Assembly (NCBI GenBank): GCA_020226215.1
Contig: CM035230.1
Location: 3,991,501 to 4,055,500 of the forward strand
Length of the DNA stretch: 64,000 nt
Direction: 5' to 3'
Origin: Sindora glabra
Lineage: Eukaryota; Streptophyta; Magnoliopsida; Fabales; Fabaceae
Shown in pieces: positions 23,838-34,629 of this stretch (within the stretch, counting starts at the first letter, position 1; every line of letters begins with the position of its first letter). Made by a program: the position numbers and the translations under genes. The notes beneath the pieces are model-generated. The model searched no databases and was not told the DNA's origin. It saw only the letters and a list, made by a program, of their open reading frames with translations.

Positions 23838-24760
23838 TCACACCATTAATAAGCAACCACCTAGATCAAATATAAAATAAGAGTCAACAATTTTATGCAA
23901 GTATACAAAATTATCAATAGTAATAAGTTTGTCAATGAAAGTACATAGAACATTATTCCTTATAAGCTTACCATAGAAGTTAATCAAACTATAAACGCTC
24001 TTAATTTCACTAGCAAACTTAAGTAGAAACCATTCTCTAATTATTTTTATATTTATTTCATTGACCTTTATTCCTATGCCATTCATAGCTTAATTCAAAT
24101 AAATAATTCTTTTCTTGTAAAATGAGCATTTCACACATTTAGCATACAAGAATTCATTTCTCACATCCTTCAAGACATATTTTAAAAGCTCAACATGCTC
24201 AATCAAAATTTCATTATGTGCAAGAACATCATGTAGGTATGGTAACTCTTTCCAACTCGTTTTTTAACAACAAGAAGATCCATCCTTTAGGTTCATATAA
24301 ACTATAAAAACTAACAACAACAAATTTATTCTTAAAAATACTTAAAATTTTAAAGTAATAAAAACTTATAAAAAACTTGCAAGTAAAAACACAAACTCAT
24401 CACAAGAATTTTATCTAAATAAACTCTAACAAATTTATTAAAAGAAGTATGAAAAAATGATTAATTAAGCTTATAAAAATACTTAGTGCATTAGACAAAC
24501 CAAGAAGCAAAGATAACCATTCATACAAACCATATTTTGTTTTACTTTAAAACTATTTTTCTTTTTAACATGTTTTCTCAAGGACATTTGATGATATCTC
24601 TTTTTCAAACCATGTTTAGAGAACACAAAAAGGTCATGCAACACATTAAACACAATATCAAGGGTATTCTTAATCCGAAAATGTTTTATCAAATCATATC
24701 CATAGGCTTTTCTACCAAATAAACTTTTTAGAGAACTCTTAGGCACAAACATGTTTTCTT
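23838..24760 (-). pseudogene. Gypsy reverse transcriptase remnant of element B
   Basis: On the minus strand, RT blocks appear in order. First is a palm-like block with 'HDLFVFSKHGLKKRYHQM', corresponding to the usual 'CVFSKIDLKSGYHQI'. A frame change leads to TKYGLYEWLSLLLGLSNAL (usual 'TKYGLYEWLVMPFGLTNAP'). The active-site region reads LHDVLAHNEI where FDDILIYS is expected, so one catalytic Asp is lost. The thumb block 'NEFLYAKCVKCSFYKKRIIYLN' is followed by 'GIKVNEINIKIIREWF'. Stops and frameshifts make it inactive. RNase H is absent. Confidence 0.75.
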
Positions 24761-24984
24761 CTCATAAAAAAATTTATCATACATAAAAATGTCTCCAAAA
24801 AACCATTTCATCACAAGCATTAACATTTGAAACACCATCACTAAACAGAAGAGTAGCAAAATTAATTAAAGGAGTAACAACATGGAGTGAAGAACTAGGA
24901 AGACCATAATCATTTACATACAAAATTCCAATGTTTTCAATACCCAACAAATTTTTATGCAAAGTAGAGATGAGAGTTTACCTC

Positions 24985-25500
24985 TAAGATAACATATCAA
25001 CCATCACAATATTATTACCTTGCTCTAATTAAGGCATTTTCCTTCTCACACATGATAGCTTTTTTGAATATTCTCTTGTAAGCATTTCTTAGGATTCTTT
25101 CAAAACAAAATCACAAGTATTTGGTGAAATAATTTCAAGATTGTTAGTATTTTCATGAACTTTCTTATACAAGATAATTAGCCTAGAAATATAGAAAACA
25201 CTATTTATTGCACTTATTTTTCTAATAACTCCCAATTTTTTTCTCTTTTCCCACATAATCACTCTTTTTTTCTTTTAAAACAATTTTTCTCTCACTCTCT
25301 TTTCCATAATCAATCTTTTTCTTTTTATGATTCACACTCTTATCTACTTTTTTCTCCTTTCTATTATTTTTTCCTTTGTTTTCTCATTTTCTTCTCTCTT
25401 TTTCTTTTCTTCTTCTTCTTCCTCTCTTTTCTTTTACATTCTCAATTGATCTTTATACACTTATTTTAGGATTAAAGGATTAAGTTTAATTTTTCTTCCA
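24985..25500 (-). other. Element B protease-RT linker remnant
   Basis: On the minus strand this is a low-complexity Lys/Glu-rich translation (plus strand CT/TTTC-rich, 25200-25440), as in the charged linker between protease and RT of many plant gypsy polyproteins. It has no open frame. Confidence 0.5.
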
Positions 25501-25504
25501 TTCA

Positions 25505-25810
25505 TTTCAAAGCTATATATGTTGAGGACTCCATCATATGTAATCTTCCTATCAAATTCTCATGGTCTTCCAAGCAATAAATGGCAAACATTCATAGGAG
25601 TAACATCACATAGTAACTTATCTTGGTATTTGCCAAGAATAAAAGAAATCAACACTTGTTATGCAACCTCTATTCCTTCACTGTCATTCAACTGTTGTAA
25701 CTTGTATGGAGTAGGATGTGGCAAAATAGATAAATTCAACTTCTTTATCATGTAAGTACTAGCAATGTTAGCATAACTTCCACTATAAATGATCATATTG
25801 CATATCTTAT
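25505..25810 (-). pseudogene. Gypsy aspartic protease remnant of element B
   Basis: On the minus strand the frame reads CNMIIYSGSYANIAST, then KKLNL, 'HPTPYKLQQLND', 'KYQDKLLCDVTPMNVCHLLL' and GRP-EFDRKITYDG. This is the standard protease segment of plant gypsy polyproteins. The catalytic Asp of the D-S-G type motif is a Tyr, and stops interrupt the frame at two places (one where Trp is expected after GRP). It is inactive. Confidence 0.8.
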
Positions 25811-25859
25811 CTTAATGTGGAATCTAGTGTGGAAGATGTTCTGCTTTTGCTCTTCACTT

Positions 25860-26400
25860 TCTTCCTTTACTTGTTCTCCTAAGAATTTTTTAATCTTTAA
25901 TGCTTTCTTGAATGGACAATCAATGGCATGATGACTATACTTTAAGTATTTGAAGTACTTGTGTTTGGAATGTTTTTGAAGCTTTTTAACTTTATCTTTT
26001 CTCTTATATAATTCTTCTTTAGGCTTTGATGAAGATTCTCCTTTAATTTTTGAAGAGGATTCAAACTTGTATGAAACTACTTTGTCTTCATTCTTTTCAA
26101 CATTCCCCTCTCAAGATTTAAATGAGGAACTATAGTGGCAGTCATGAATGAATTTTTTCCTCAAAATAGCCTTTATCTCTTCCCAAGTAGCAATAAGCTC
26201 TGCACCCTTTCTTCTTCTAGCTAAATCAAGTTGGCCCTACTAAATTTTAGCATAATCACTAAACTGATAGGTAGCAAGTCTCACTTTTGTCTCTTCAAAA
26301 TAATGGTGACAAGCATAGATTGAGTCTATCTTCTTTTCCCACTTTAAGTAGGCTTTGTGATCATTCTTTCCTTGAAACAAAAGAAATTTTTTTTACTACG
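25860..26400 (-). pseudogene. Gypsy gag remnant of element B
   Basis: On the minus strand: KKFLLFQGKNDHKAYLKWEKKI, 'ATYQFSDYAKI', 'RRRKGAELIATWEEIKAILR' and 'KKFIHDCHYSSSFKS', all standard gag blocks. Then comes a degenerate zinc knuckle, KYFKYLKYSHHAIDCPF, in which both Cys of the first CXXC have become Tyr. Several stops are present. Confidence 0.8.
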
Positions 26401-26715
26401 TTGAAGATTTGAAGCCATTCCACCATTTCTCTATCTATATTCTCCACTCCTATCATCTCTTGTTTCATGTCTTTTTATATCATGATGATACACCTTTCTC
26501 TTTTACTTTTTTCATTTTTATTTTCAATTCCTTCTTCTTCAATATATCTCTCATTTTATCTTTTATCTCCTTTTTCTTTTTCACCCCTCTCAACATGTCA
26601 ACTCTTTTAAGATTGTCTACTTTTCAAGCTTTCTAAGCATTTCATCATATTATTTTATGGCTTATAGCAAATCCTTCCATGTGCACCTATCAATATTTTT
26701 CCCACTACCTCCTAG
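26401..26715 (-). other. Element B gag N-terminal/leader region
   Basis: CT-rich on the plus strand and Lys/Arg-rich in minus-strand translation. It probably holds the charged N-terminal part of gag, but no motif is certain. It is interrupted at 26716 by an E-family solo LTR. Confidence 0.4.
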
Positions 26716-27922
26716 TGTAATGTCCTGAATTTTTAATTCTATTATTTGAATCTCTAAATTTTGAGGCTGTAGAAACGAAGAGCACGTTTGAATTAGCTTA
26801 GTGGGTGAATCTTAAGTTGAAAGGAATTAAGTGTAAGGGCAAACGAAATTTTGAAGGAAAAAGGATAGTAGGAAAAGAATTAATTTCCCTAAACAGTATG
26901 AATGATCAGAGGAGGTTAGAAAACCCTAAAAGGGGAAGTTGTCTAAGTCTGACAGTGTAAGAAATTTTAAACAGACAGAAACCCTATGGACTAAATTGCA
27001 AAAGTGCAAAATCGAGTGTGGTTAAAGTGAAATAATCAAGAATTTAGGATCTAATATGAATAACCAAGATTTTGGGGTGTAATATGTGATTTTATTTAGT
27101 GTGGCCAATAGAAACATGACAAGTGTCCTTGTTAGAAGAAAATGGACAAGTGTCCTTATTTGAAGAAATGGCAAGAATAGCCTTACTAATTGGTGAAAAA
27201 AGGACTAAATTACCCTTAGAATTGTCAAAAATGGCAAGAATACCCTTGAAGCTTCATGAAAAGTCTTCTTCCTTCTCCTTTCTTCTCAAAAGCTGTGGAA
27301 GACTCCATTAAAGCACCAAAAACACGCAGGAGAGAGAAGGAAGAGAGAGAAAGTTTCTTTTGGCTTTTTCACCCAAAAATAGTGAGATTTAGGCTTGGGG
27401 GTAGAAGGGAAAGTTGCTCTTCTCATCAAGCTCTATCCATTGGTGTGTTTAGATTTAAGAAAGCTCAAGTTTGATCAAGTTTGGTGAGCTCTAAGTGAGG
27501 ATTTTCAAGTTGCACCGAGAGGTAAAAATGTTCTCCTCTAAGAGCTCTTTAATGTACTCTTCTTAATTTCTTGAAATTTTGAAGTTGGTGTGGTCAAAGG
27601 TGGTTAACCATGGAGTTTTGGATGATTTGAACATGTTTAATGGTGTTTTAGATGTTGTTATGTTGATCTATGGCTTTGGTTTGGTGTAAAAATAGCAAGA
27701 AACCATGATGTACACACTTAGGTTTTAGAGGCATAATGGTGCATGTGTGGATTTGGCATGATTTGTTTGGAATTTAGTTAAATTGATAAAATTAGGATGA
27801 TTCTTATGAGTTATGAAGCCTATGGAAGATGAAATTTTGAGTTATGAAAGTGTGTATGAAACTTTCCTTTTGAGAAGTCAAGGGGAGAAGGAGGTTTAGC
27901 CATGTAAATTGTGTTTTTGGAA

Positions 27923-28134
27923 GATCAGTAATGTACACGGGGTAGAACACGGCCCATGTTGTACCCCATGTTCTGAACACGGGGTGGAACACGGCCCATG
28001 TTCACCCCCGTGTTCTTCAACGAAGGCAGATCAGTAATGTATATGAGGTAGAACACGGCCCATGTTGTACCCCATGTTCTGAACACGGGGTAGAACACGG
28101 CCCATGTTCACCCCCGTGTTCTTTGTCAAGTGAA
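27923..28134. repeat. Two 106-bp GC-rich palindromic units in LTR E1
   Basis: Units start at 27923 and 28029 (GATCAGTAATGTA). Each contains repeated ACACGGGGTAGAACACGG and its inverse. The segment 27975-28015 is close to a perfect palindrome (arms GAACACGGGG and CCCCCGTGTTC). A related array is at about 52468-52715 in LTR E2. It can fold into strong hairpins. Confidence 0.85.
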
Positions 28135-28519
28135 CATTTTGGCTTTAATTCTTCACGTTTTGCATGGTTTTACTTCTGGATCCTTTTCTAATGTTCATAT
28201 GTGACATTTCAAGGCCTGAAAATAAGATATAGAGCATCTAAGTATGTATTTATTTAAGTGGAGGAAGTAAAGAATACATGAGGTTTAAGGAAAGTGATGA
28301 TGTTCTAATAAGAACTATGATGTGTATTTGTATAGACTAAAAAGTGACAAGTTGGAAAGGCAAGGGGAAATTGTAAAGAAGTTTTAAGTGAGGGCAAAAG
28401 AGACATCACCATTGGAAGCTTATAAAAGGTAGCTAGCTTTATCCTTAAGCTCTGTTTTCTATTTACGTGATTTTCGGTATATTTTGCCATTATATGGAAT
28501 GTGTATGAAATAGCTGTGT

Positions 28520-28790
28520 GCGCACCCCGGGAAGACAGATAAATACTGTGTGAGTAAGGCCTATGGCCCGAGTTATCCCCGAGATGGTAATGAATTTACT
28601 GTGTGCACACCCCGGGAAGACAGTCAAATACTGTGTGAGTAAGGCCTATGGCCCGAGTTATCCCCGGGATGGTATGAAATTGTTGTGTGCGGTACCTATG
28701 GCTAGACACCTCGGGAAGACAGTGTGGAACTGTGTGTGTAAGGCCTATGGACCGAGTTCACCCCGGGAAGACAGTAAATTGCTGTATGAG
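28520..28790. repeat. Tandem array of ~85-bp GC-rich units in LTR E1
   Basis: CACCCCGGGAAGACAG recurs at 28523 and 28608, with diverged forms near 28705 and 28757. It alternates with AAGGCCTATGGCCCGAG. The same array is at about 53120-53390 in LTR E2. The apparent 77-residue frame at 28563-28796 is this repeat translated. Confidence 0.8.
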
Positions 28791-29296
28791 GCCTAGGTAC
28801 GATTATCTGTGATGGCCATCTAGATAATTATATGAGTCCTTGAATGGGCTTGTGGATTGCTATGTGTGATGCACATTTCCTACAATGGTATGGAATGAGA
28901 TGATAAATGATTGATTGATTTCGAAATATACGTTTTATTTGCTTAAGGATCTGGAATGGCTTGATATGTTTTTATGGTAATAGCTAGCTACTGGGAAACT
29001 CTATTTCTTACGTTTTCTGTATTATTACTAACCATTCCAGGTGATGTTTCGAAAGGCTCTCTTGATAAGGGAGAATAGAGATTTGAAGATGTATTAAGAA
29101 TGATTGTATAGTTGTTAATTTTGTAAGTGATGGATGTAAAGTTAAACTTGTTGTATAATTACATAACCCTTGCCTATATTATTTAAGATGCAGAATATTC
29201 GTGGTATTGTGAGTTAGCCTAGAGTAGAAGGCAAATTAGTATGCAATAATTATCTATTAAATGAGGATTAAGGTGTTAATAAGTAAGGGGGTTACA

Positions 29297-30806
29297 CCTA
29301 GCATCCTTAAATGATAAACCTACAAGAAATGTTAGATAAAGAAAGGGCCTTATAAGAACACATTTCTCACTTAATTTGTTAGCACTCATACTTATGTTTG
29401 TACTCTAATTTTGGATTTTACCCTCAAATGAGCTCACATACTTTTGCCTTTTCCCACTCCTTTCTTTTCCTCTTTTATGGTTCTTTTGGAACTAAATGAC
29501 ACAACTTGCAGAAATCTAACAATTATGGCTATCATTATCTCTAATTAAATAACAACACAAGGTGACATCATAACAACATCATGGCAACAAGGAATTAATT
29601 CAATTGGACTCCAAAAAGGGAGAAACAAAAAAAAGCAAATACCTAAGGATCCAAAATAATGGAAAAGAACAACATAAAGTAACAAGATGTGTTGATTTAA
29701 GAATTTAGATAAATGAAAGAGATAATGAACAATTATTGTCAAAATAAGAAGTTTAAGTGTGATTAGAGCATATCAAGAACCAATAATAACTAAAAGCAAA
29801 CAACTTTTTTTCTTTTGATTTTGTTTCAATTTATTTTCAATAATTCAGTACTTTGTTCTCTTTTTTTTCTGGCTTTTTTTTCTTTTAGTAAGTTTCCTTT
29901 TAATTCACTTACTTGGCTTTTCTCCTTTGTTTCTTATTGTCTTTCATCTTTTTCACTTTGTTCTTTACTCCCACATAACAATTTAGAACTTGCTTTGATT
30001 TAAATTACAACAATAGCTCAACACTTGTTGTATTGCTTATAAAAGTATTTCACATAATTCAAACTTGGTGCTCTTTGCTTTACTTCAATTAATTACTATA
30101 TTCATTTATAACACTTTAATGTTGTGTATTAGAATATGGCAATTGGTTATTATAAGCGGAACTTCTTCACTCTAAACTTTTAACAAACATGTTCAATACA
30201 CCTTTCATTCACTAGACTAACATTGATATTTGAATCCAAAATTTGGGCTAAAGAACATGAAATAACACAAAACAAAGAAAATGGCCAAGTATCAAAATAA
30301 ATTCAGACTTACAATTGACTTGGACAATTTATCAAACACATAAAGGGCATAATTGAAGAACAATTTAGATTTGATATAAAGATGAATCAAAACACATGAA
30401 TTTAACACAAAGCAAATAAAAAATGAAATAGATATAAAAACCAAATCAAAATAAGATAAAAATGAAGAATTATGATATGAATTAGTGAATAGTAGCGAGT
30501 CACACTATGATGAATAGTAATTGAAAATTGAAAAGAAATTGAACCTGAATTTGGAAACTTTGCTCTGAATACCAAATGAAGTGAATTGAGAAGCTCTGAT
30601 AGCAAATGATGTGAAATTGTGTTGGATTCACGTCATATTCTAGAAGAGGAAGAATGAGAGTGATTAGTGATGATGAATATGGCATAAAGGATGTAAATCC
30701 TTTGATGAGTCAAGAAGAAAACACACTACAAGGATGAATCCTTGATGAATAACACATGAATAATAATTAAAAATTGAAAAGAAATCAAACTTGAATTTGG
30801 AAACTT
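29297..30806 (-). other. Element B leader (5' untranslated internal region)
   Basis: About 1.5 kb between the gag region and the primer site, AT-rich, with no open frame of interest. Its right part is a tandem duplication (see 30511-31003). Confidence 0.5.
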
Positions 30807-31003
30807 TGCTCTGAATACCAAATGATGTGAAATTAGGAAGCTTTGATAGCAAATAATGTGAAATTGTGTTGGATTCATGCCACATTCCAGAATAGGAAGA
30901 ATGAGAGCAATCAGTGATGATGAATATGGCACAAAGGATGTAAATCCTTCGATGAGTCAAGAAGAAAACACACTACAAGGATGAATCCTTAATTAGTGAT
31001 GAT
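30511..31003. repeat. ~246-bp tandem duplication across the leader/LTR junction of element B
   Basis: The unit with 'tgaatagtaattgaaaattg', the primer-site segment and the LTR edge occurs at 30511-30756 and again from 30757. Landmarks repeat at constant spacing: tgttggattca at 30620 and 30867. The duplicate therefore carries a second copy of the LTR end plus primer site. It may come from slippage during reverse transcription. Confidence 0.75.
30807..30820 (-). promoter_or_regulatory. Primer binding site of element B, tRNA-Met type
   Basis: On the minus strand TGGTATTCAGAGCA lies two bases after the 5' LTR end. Apart from one extra T it matches TGGTATCAGAGC, the initiator tRNA-Met primer site used by many plant gypsy and copia elements. 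Confidence 0.65.
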
Positions 31004-31628
31004 GAATGCTACAAAGGGTGACTCCCTTTGATAAGTCATAAGTTTATTCAAGAACTTAAAAGAGAACACACTCTCTTAAAAAAGCACTCAGCCAAATTCT
31101 CAAATCCCTAATCTTTAAAAACTTCCAAATCTTAATTGGTATAAGGAACAAGCCTTCTTATGTAGCTTTCTAAAACCTTAATTAAAAATAGCCTTAAAAG
31201 ATAATAAGTTAGCTGAAAACTAATCCATTAACCTAAACCTAATAAAAGGGCCCTCAAATGATTTTAAGTAACATAGTAAATTACTGATAGTAATATGGTA
31301 AATGTTCTAAAGTAAAATAGGCTTAAACACATTCAACTTAAATTAAAGCCTAAAATGATTTAAAACAACCTAACATAAAATAAACACAAGTTTAAAGCCT
31401 AAATGCTAAATTAAAGCCCAAAGCATCAAATAATTGTAAAAATGGGTAAAGTGGCACCAATTAGGATTATAACTGATGTAGCACCATCTCCTTAATGATA
31501 TGGTGGTGATATGAAGTATGGCTACTGTGGCACCATCTCCCAAATGATGCTGCATAATTCTAATGTACTTGATCAAACTCTCCTCCTAACTAACTTTCTT
31601 ATAATTGACCCCCTTTGGATTTACATCA
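30823..31628 (-). mobile_element. Element B 5' LTR
   Basis: An 806-bp LTR whose plus-strand edges are TGATGTGAAATTAGG and GGATTTACATCA, giving the inverted termini TGATGT/ACATCA. It aligns with the split 3' LTR (12491-12620 plus 22965-23625). A nearer TGTTGGATT start at 30867 is possible, but it would leave the primer site further away. Confidence 0.75.
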
Positions 31629-32366
31629 GAAAATATTGCATTTTTGCAGCTCCTCCATATAATGGCGACTAGCGGCCACTAGACGGAGGAGAGGAGTGCT
31701 CACAGAGGCCATCATTAGCTTTCCAAAAGCTTCTTGGCAATATACCATTGGTTCCCGATCTACTTATTAGCCGTTGGAAAATAACTCCTCCTTCACACCT
31801 AAACTTTAACAAAAAAACTCATGGTGGTAGCAATGATTTACTGCAGTGGTCGAAAACATGAAGACGACGATAGAGAAACCTTGAGAGAAGAAAAGAGAAG
31901 GAGATAAAGGGAGAGAGATTGTTAAAAAAAATAAGAAAGAGAGAGAAAGGGCCGATACCGGGTATAAGGGGAAAAAGTGTCAAAAATAAAAATAAAACAG
32001 AGGAGAGTGGGAGAAACTTCTAGAAATTGAAAGAAAACAAAAATAAAAAGGCAACCAAGGGTTTTATCCTACGCTACTGGAGTCCACCTAACTATTTTAC
32101 ATCCAAATCTTAGCCATTCATTTTAATTACCCACTTTTTTCATTAAATTCTAGCCTTTCATTCCTTTTATCAAACTTGGTTTTTATAAAACTTATTTCAT
32201 TTAAAAACCTCAACTCAAACATTGCAATCTTCCCTCAATATATATATTTATTATTTAATAAATTTTAAATTCCCAAAAATAATCTAACTATTGATTTATT
32301 AAAAACTCATTCCATAAAGCTAATTTTATTTAGGATCTCAATTCCATTATTTTCAAGCTCTTCCCA

Positions 32367-32412
<46 letters not shown>

Positions 32413-32744
32413 TTATTATTTTGAAACTCCAAGAACAATTATTTTAAATTTTCATAATTCCTAAAAATAATTTATTAAATAAAAATAAATTATTTCATTA
32501 ATTCGTACACCCATGATCATTAAAATATTTTCAACTTATAGCAAATTCCTTATAAAATTCATTTTAACTAATCTTAAATTAATATGGCCATATATAAAAA
32601 TAAATAAATTTTAAATATTATCATAGGTATTATTTTTAATATTTCAGAACCATTAATACAAAAATAATTTGAAATCATATATTAAATAAATATTTATAAA
32701 TATTAAAGTTTATAAAATTTTAGATCTTAACTTGGGATATTACA
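31629..32744 (-). mobile_element. C-family long LTR, part 3 of 3 (copy C3)
   Basis: Resumes copy C3 after element B. It has a GC-richer block (31645-31990) with an AG-rich stretch, then an AT-rich tail ending GGGATATTACA at 32734-32744, the reversed C-family LTR start. It contains a (CA)n run at 32369-32411. Confidence 0.7.
32369..32411. repeat. (CA)n microsatellite
   Basis: About 21 CA units in LTR copy C3. Confidence 0.95.
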
Positions 32745-33194
32745 CTTTATAACATTTTAGCCATTGATTGTCTCATTTTCAATTATTTTCAATCATCCTT
32801 CAATATATATATCTTTAAAATTTCTAAAATAACTATGTTAACCTTCCACAATTCCTAAAAATAATTTATCAATTCAAACAATTTATTTCATAAATTCTAC
32901 ACTCTTAAATTTTACATTTTCAAATAAAATATTTCGATATAACTTTTGATAAATGAAATCTTAATACTCATATTTTATAAAACTAATTTTATTTACAATT
33001 TTAACTTAATTATTTCCAACTTATGAGAAAATCCTCATAAAAAATATTTAAACAAGCCTCGAACTAACATTAGTCAATTTAATAAAATTTAAATATTAAA
33101 AAAATTAAAATTAATTATTAACTAAATAAAAATAAATAAATACTCTTAAGCATTAAAATTTATAAAACTTTTAATATTAAATCAAGATATTACA
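32745..33194 (-). mobile_element. C-family long LTR, tail of copy C2
   Basis: A second AT-rich C-family tail ending AAGATATTACA directly after the tail of C3. It aligns with 32100-32744 ('ttagccatt', 'caatatatatat', 'attcctaaaaataatttat' blocks). It completes the copy that broke off at 6995. Confidence 0.65.
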
Positions 33195-34629
33195 CATGTG
33201 CTATGTTATTTTGGAATTTATGTTTTTGGTACTATGTGAATAGTACTTGAAAATGAGAAAAATGTAAAATAATTAATGTTTGATACATAGTAGTATGTTA
33301 GAAGTATCAGATAAAATTTTAATAAAAATCTAAATTAATTTAGAAGCGCCAAAGGCACCAAACCATATGAGTACTTATAATACTTAGAGAGCTAAATATT
33401 TGTATTTCTTATTAAAAAATATTGCAAGGAATTAAAGTTTATGATATAGTTGATGATGATTAAGTTATAATAGATAGACATTTAAGAGCTAAGTGTTCTC
33501 ACTACCTTGAATAGAAAGATTATATATCAATCTTATTGAATAGAAAGATTGTATATCAATCTTGGATATAATGATATGTAATGATGAAAGTAGTTGAATA
33601 CATGAAAATAGCAAATTTTATTAACAAAACTTTTATTATAGAGTTAATATTTTGACTATACCTAATGAAATGAGTAATTGATGCATACAACTGGCATTGT
33701 ATCATTGCTCATATTGAATATGATTTATAAAGAGAGACATGCATCCTTTATAGAAAAGGAGAGGTGTAGTAAGCATTGGAAGGATAAGGTTAATGGCTTT
33801 ATGCATTGGATAGTGGGGGATAAAACTAGATTGAAGATATAAAGTAAAACATGTATATTAGTTATAGCCATTCTCTTTAACAAACCTTATAAATATTATA
33901 TATAAGTATTATAATAAGTATATAAAAGCTTTATTCAATTATTGTGCACTATTATATATATTTATTTTTATGGGAAAAACCCTTTAGAAAAAAGGAGAAA
34001 AGTAGCTATTTACTGAGTGTTTCCATACTCATAGTCTTTTTGTTATATTTTATTTGTAGAAATAGTGCATGGATCCCACAATAGTGACTAAAACCTATGC
34101 TAGAACCTTCTTTTTACCTTGGGGAGCCCAAATGTCCATAACAAGTCCCTGAGTAGATTACACTATAAAACTTAGAAAGATAAATTTTAAGTCTAACCTT
34201 TTCCTAGCCAACCTGGTTTAATGAATCCATTTACTGAAAGGCATAACTAGTAACTATAACTTGGTTAACATGCTAACTTCTCCTTCTTCCTCATCTATGG
34301 AATCAAATCTCAAGGAAGATAGTGAATGGAAATAGATTGGTCCTATTTAGGGATTCTACTTTCTGATAGTACTTGTGCACAAATTTATGTTTTTAAAAAT
34401 TTATACTCTTGTATAAATATCTTTTAGTATATATAAATTATGTTTTGATCTTCCTTATGCACTTTCAAGTAGTATTATTTTCTATAAATGCTTATTTATA
34501 CTTTTAATAGAGTTAAGAAAGTAGATAAGTTAAAGGTGCCTTAAAAGCTTGTAAAGATATCCAGTTAGTGTATTAATACTAGTGAGGTGTCTTACGTCAG
34601 TTACGGTATCCTAAAATCAAGTCATGACA
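33195..34629 (+). mobile_element. D-family LTR, right part (continued from 4100)
   Basis: Collinear with the right half of the D solo LTR (about 9,600-11,022): 'catcctttatagaaaaggag' at 33743, 'gatagtgggggataaaac' at 33810, and the terminus AAGTCATGACA at 34619-34629. It completes the LTR that broke off at 4100. The matching 5-bp duplication with 2424-2428 was not found. Confidence 0.65.

Larger units (their letters stand above)
26716..29296 (+). mobile_element. E-family solo LTR with perfect CCTAG duplication
   Basis: A 2,581-bp LTR from TGTAATGTCCTG to GGGGGTTACA, flanked by CCTAG at 26711-26715 and 29297-29301. It is collinear end to end with the copy at 51262-53917. It is non-coding and unusually GC-rich in two places: palindromic 106-bp units at 27923-28134 and units of about 85 bp at 28520-28790. 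There is no internal region. The small frames at 27123-27474 are chance. The lineage is probably gypsy, from LTR size and TGTAA/TTACA ends. Confidence 0.92.
12491..31628 (-). mobile_element. Ty3/gypsy retrotransposon B, whole span with nested insertions
   Basis: A minus-strand gypsy element of about 6.2 kb once its two insertions (element A and an E solo LTR) are removed. Its LTRs carry the inverted termini TGATGT/ACATCA. On the plus strand the order is: 3' LTR (12491-12620 and 22965-23625), polypurine tract, degenerate integrase end, RT, protease, gag, leader, primer site, and 5' LTR (30823-31628). Flanks AAAAA (12486-12490) and GAAAA (31629-31633) are a plausible 4/5 target duplication. The protein order (gag-PR-RT-IN) and the integrase tail followed at once by the polypurine tract are typical of plant gypsy elements. 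It is defective throughout. Confidence 0.8.

Noticed and set aside
26409..26636. 75-residue Phe/Ser/His-rich plus-strand frame
   Set aside because: Antisense shadow of the element B gag N-terminal region.
27923..28134. Possible CRISPR-like or regulatory repeat array
   Set aside because: Units are contiguous, without spacers, inside an LTR of a plant retroelement.
28563..28796. 77-residue open frame with internal repeats (KAYGPSYPRDG type)
   Set aside because: It is the ~85-bp GC-rich LTR array translated. Frame and repeats are not kept in the second E copy.
4101..33194. 5-bp target duplications for the two outer C-family LTRs and the outer D LTR
   Set aside because: Flanks (ATTCA/CATGT, AAACC/CTTTA, GAACT/TTTAA) do not match. 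Nesting there is argued only from collinearity.
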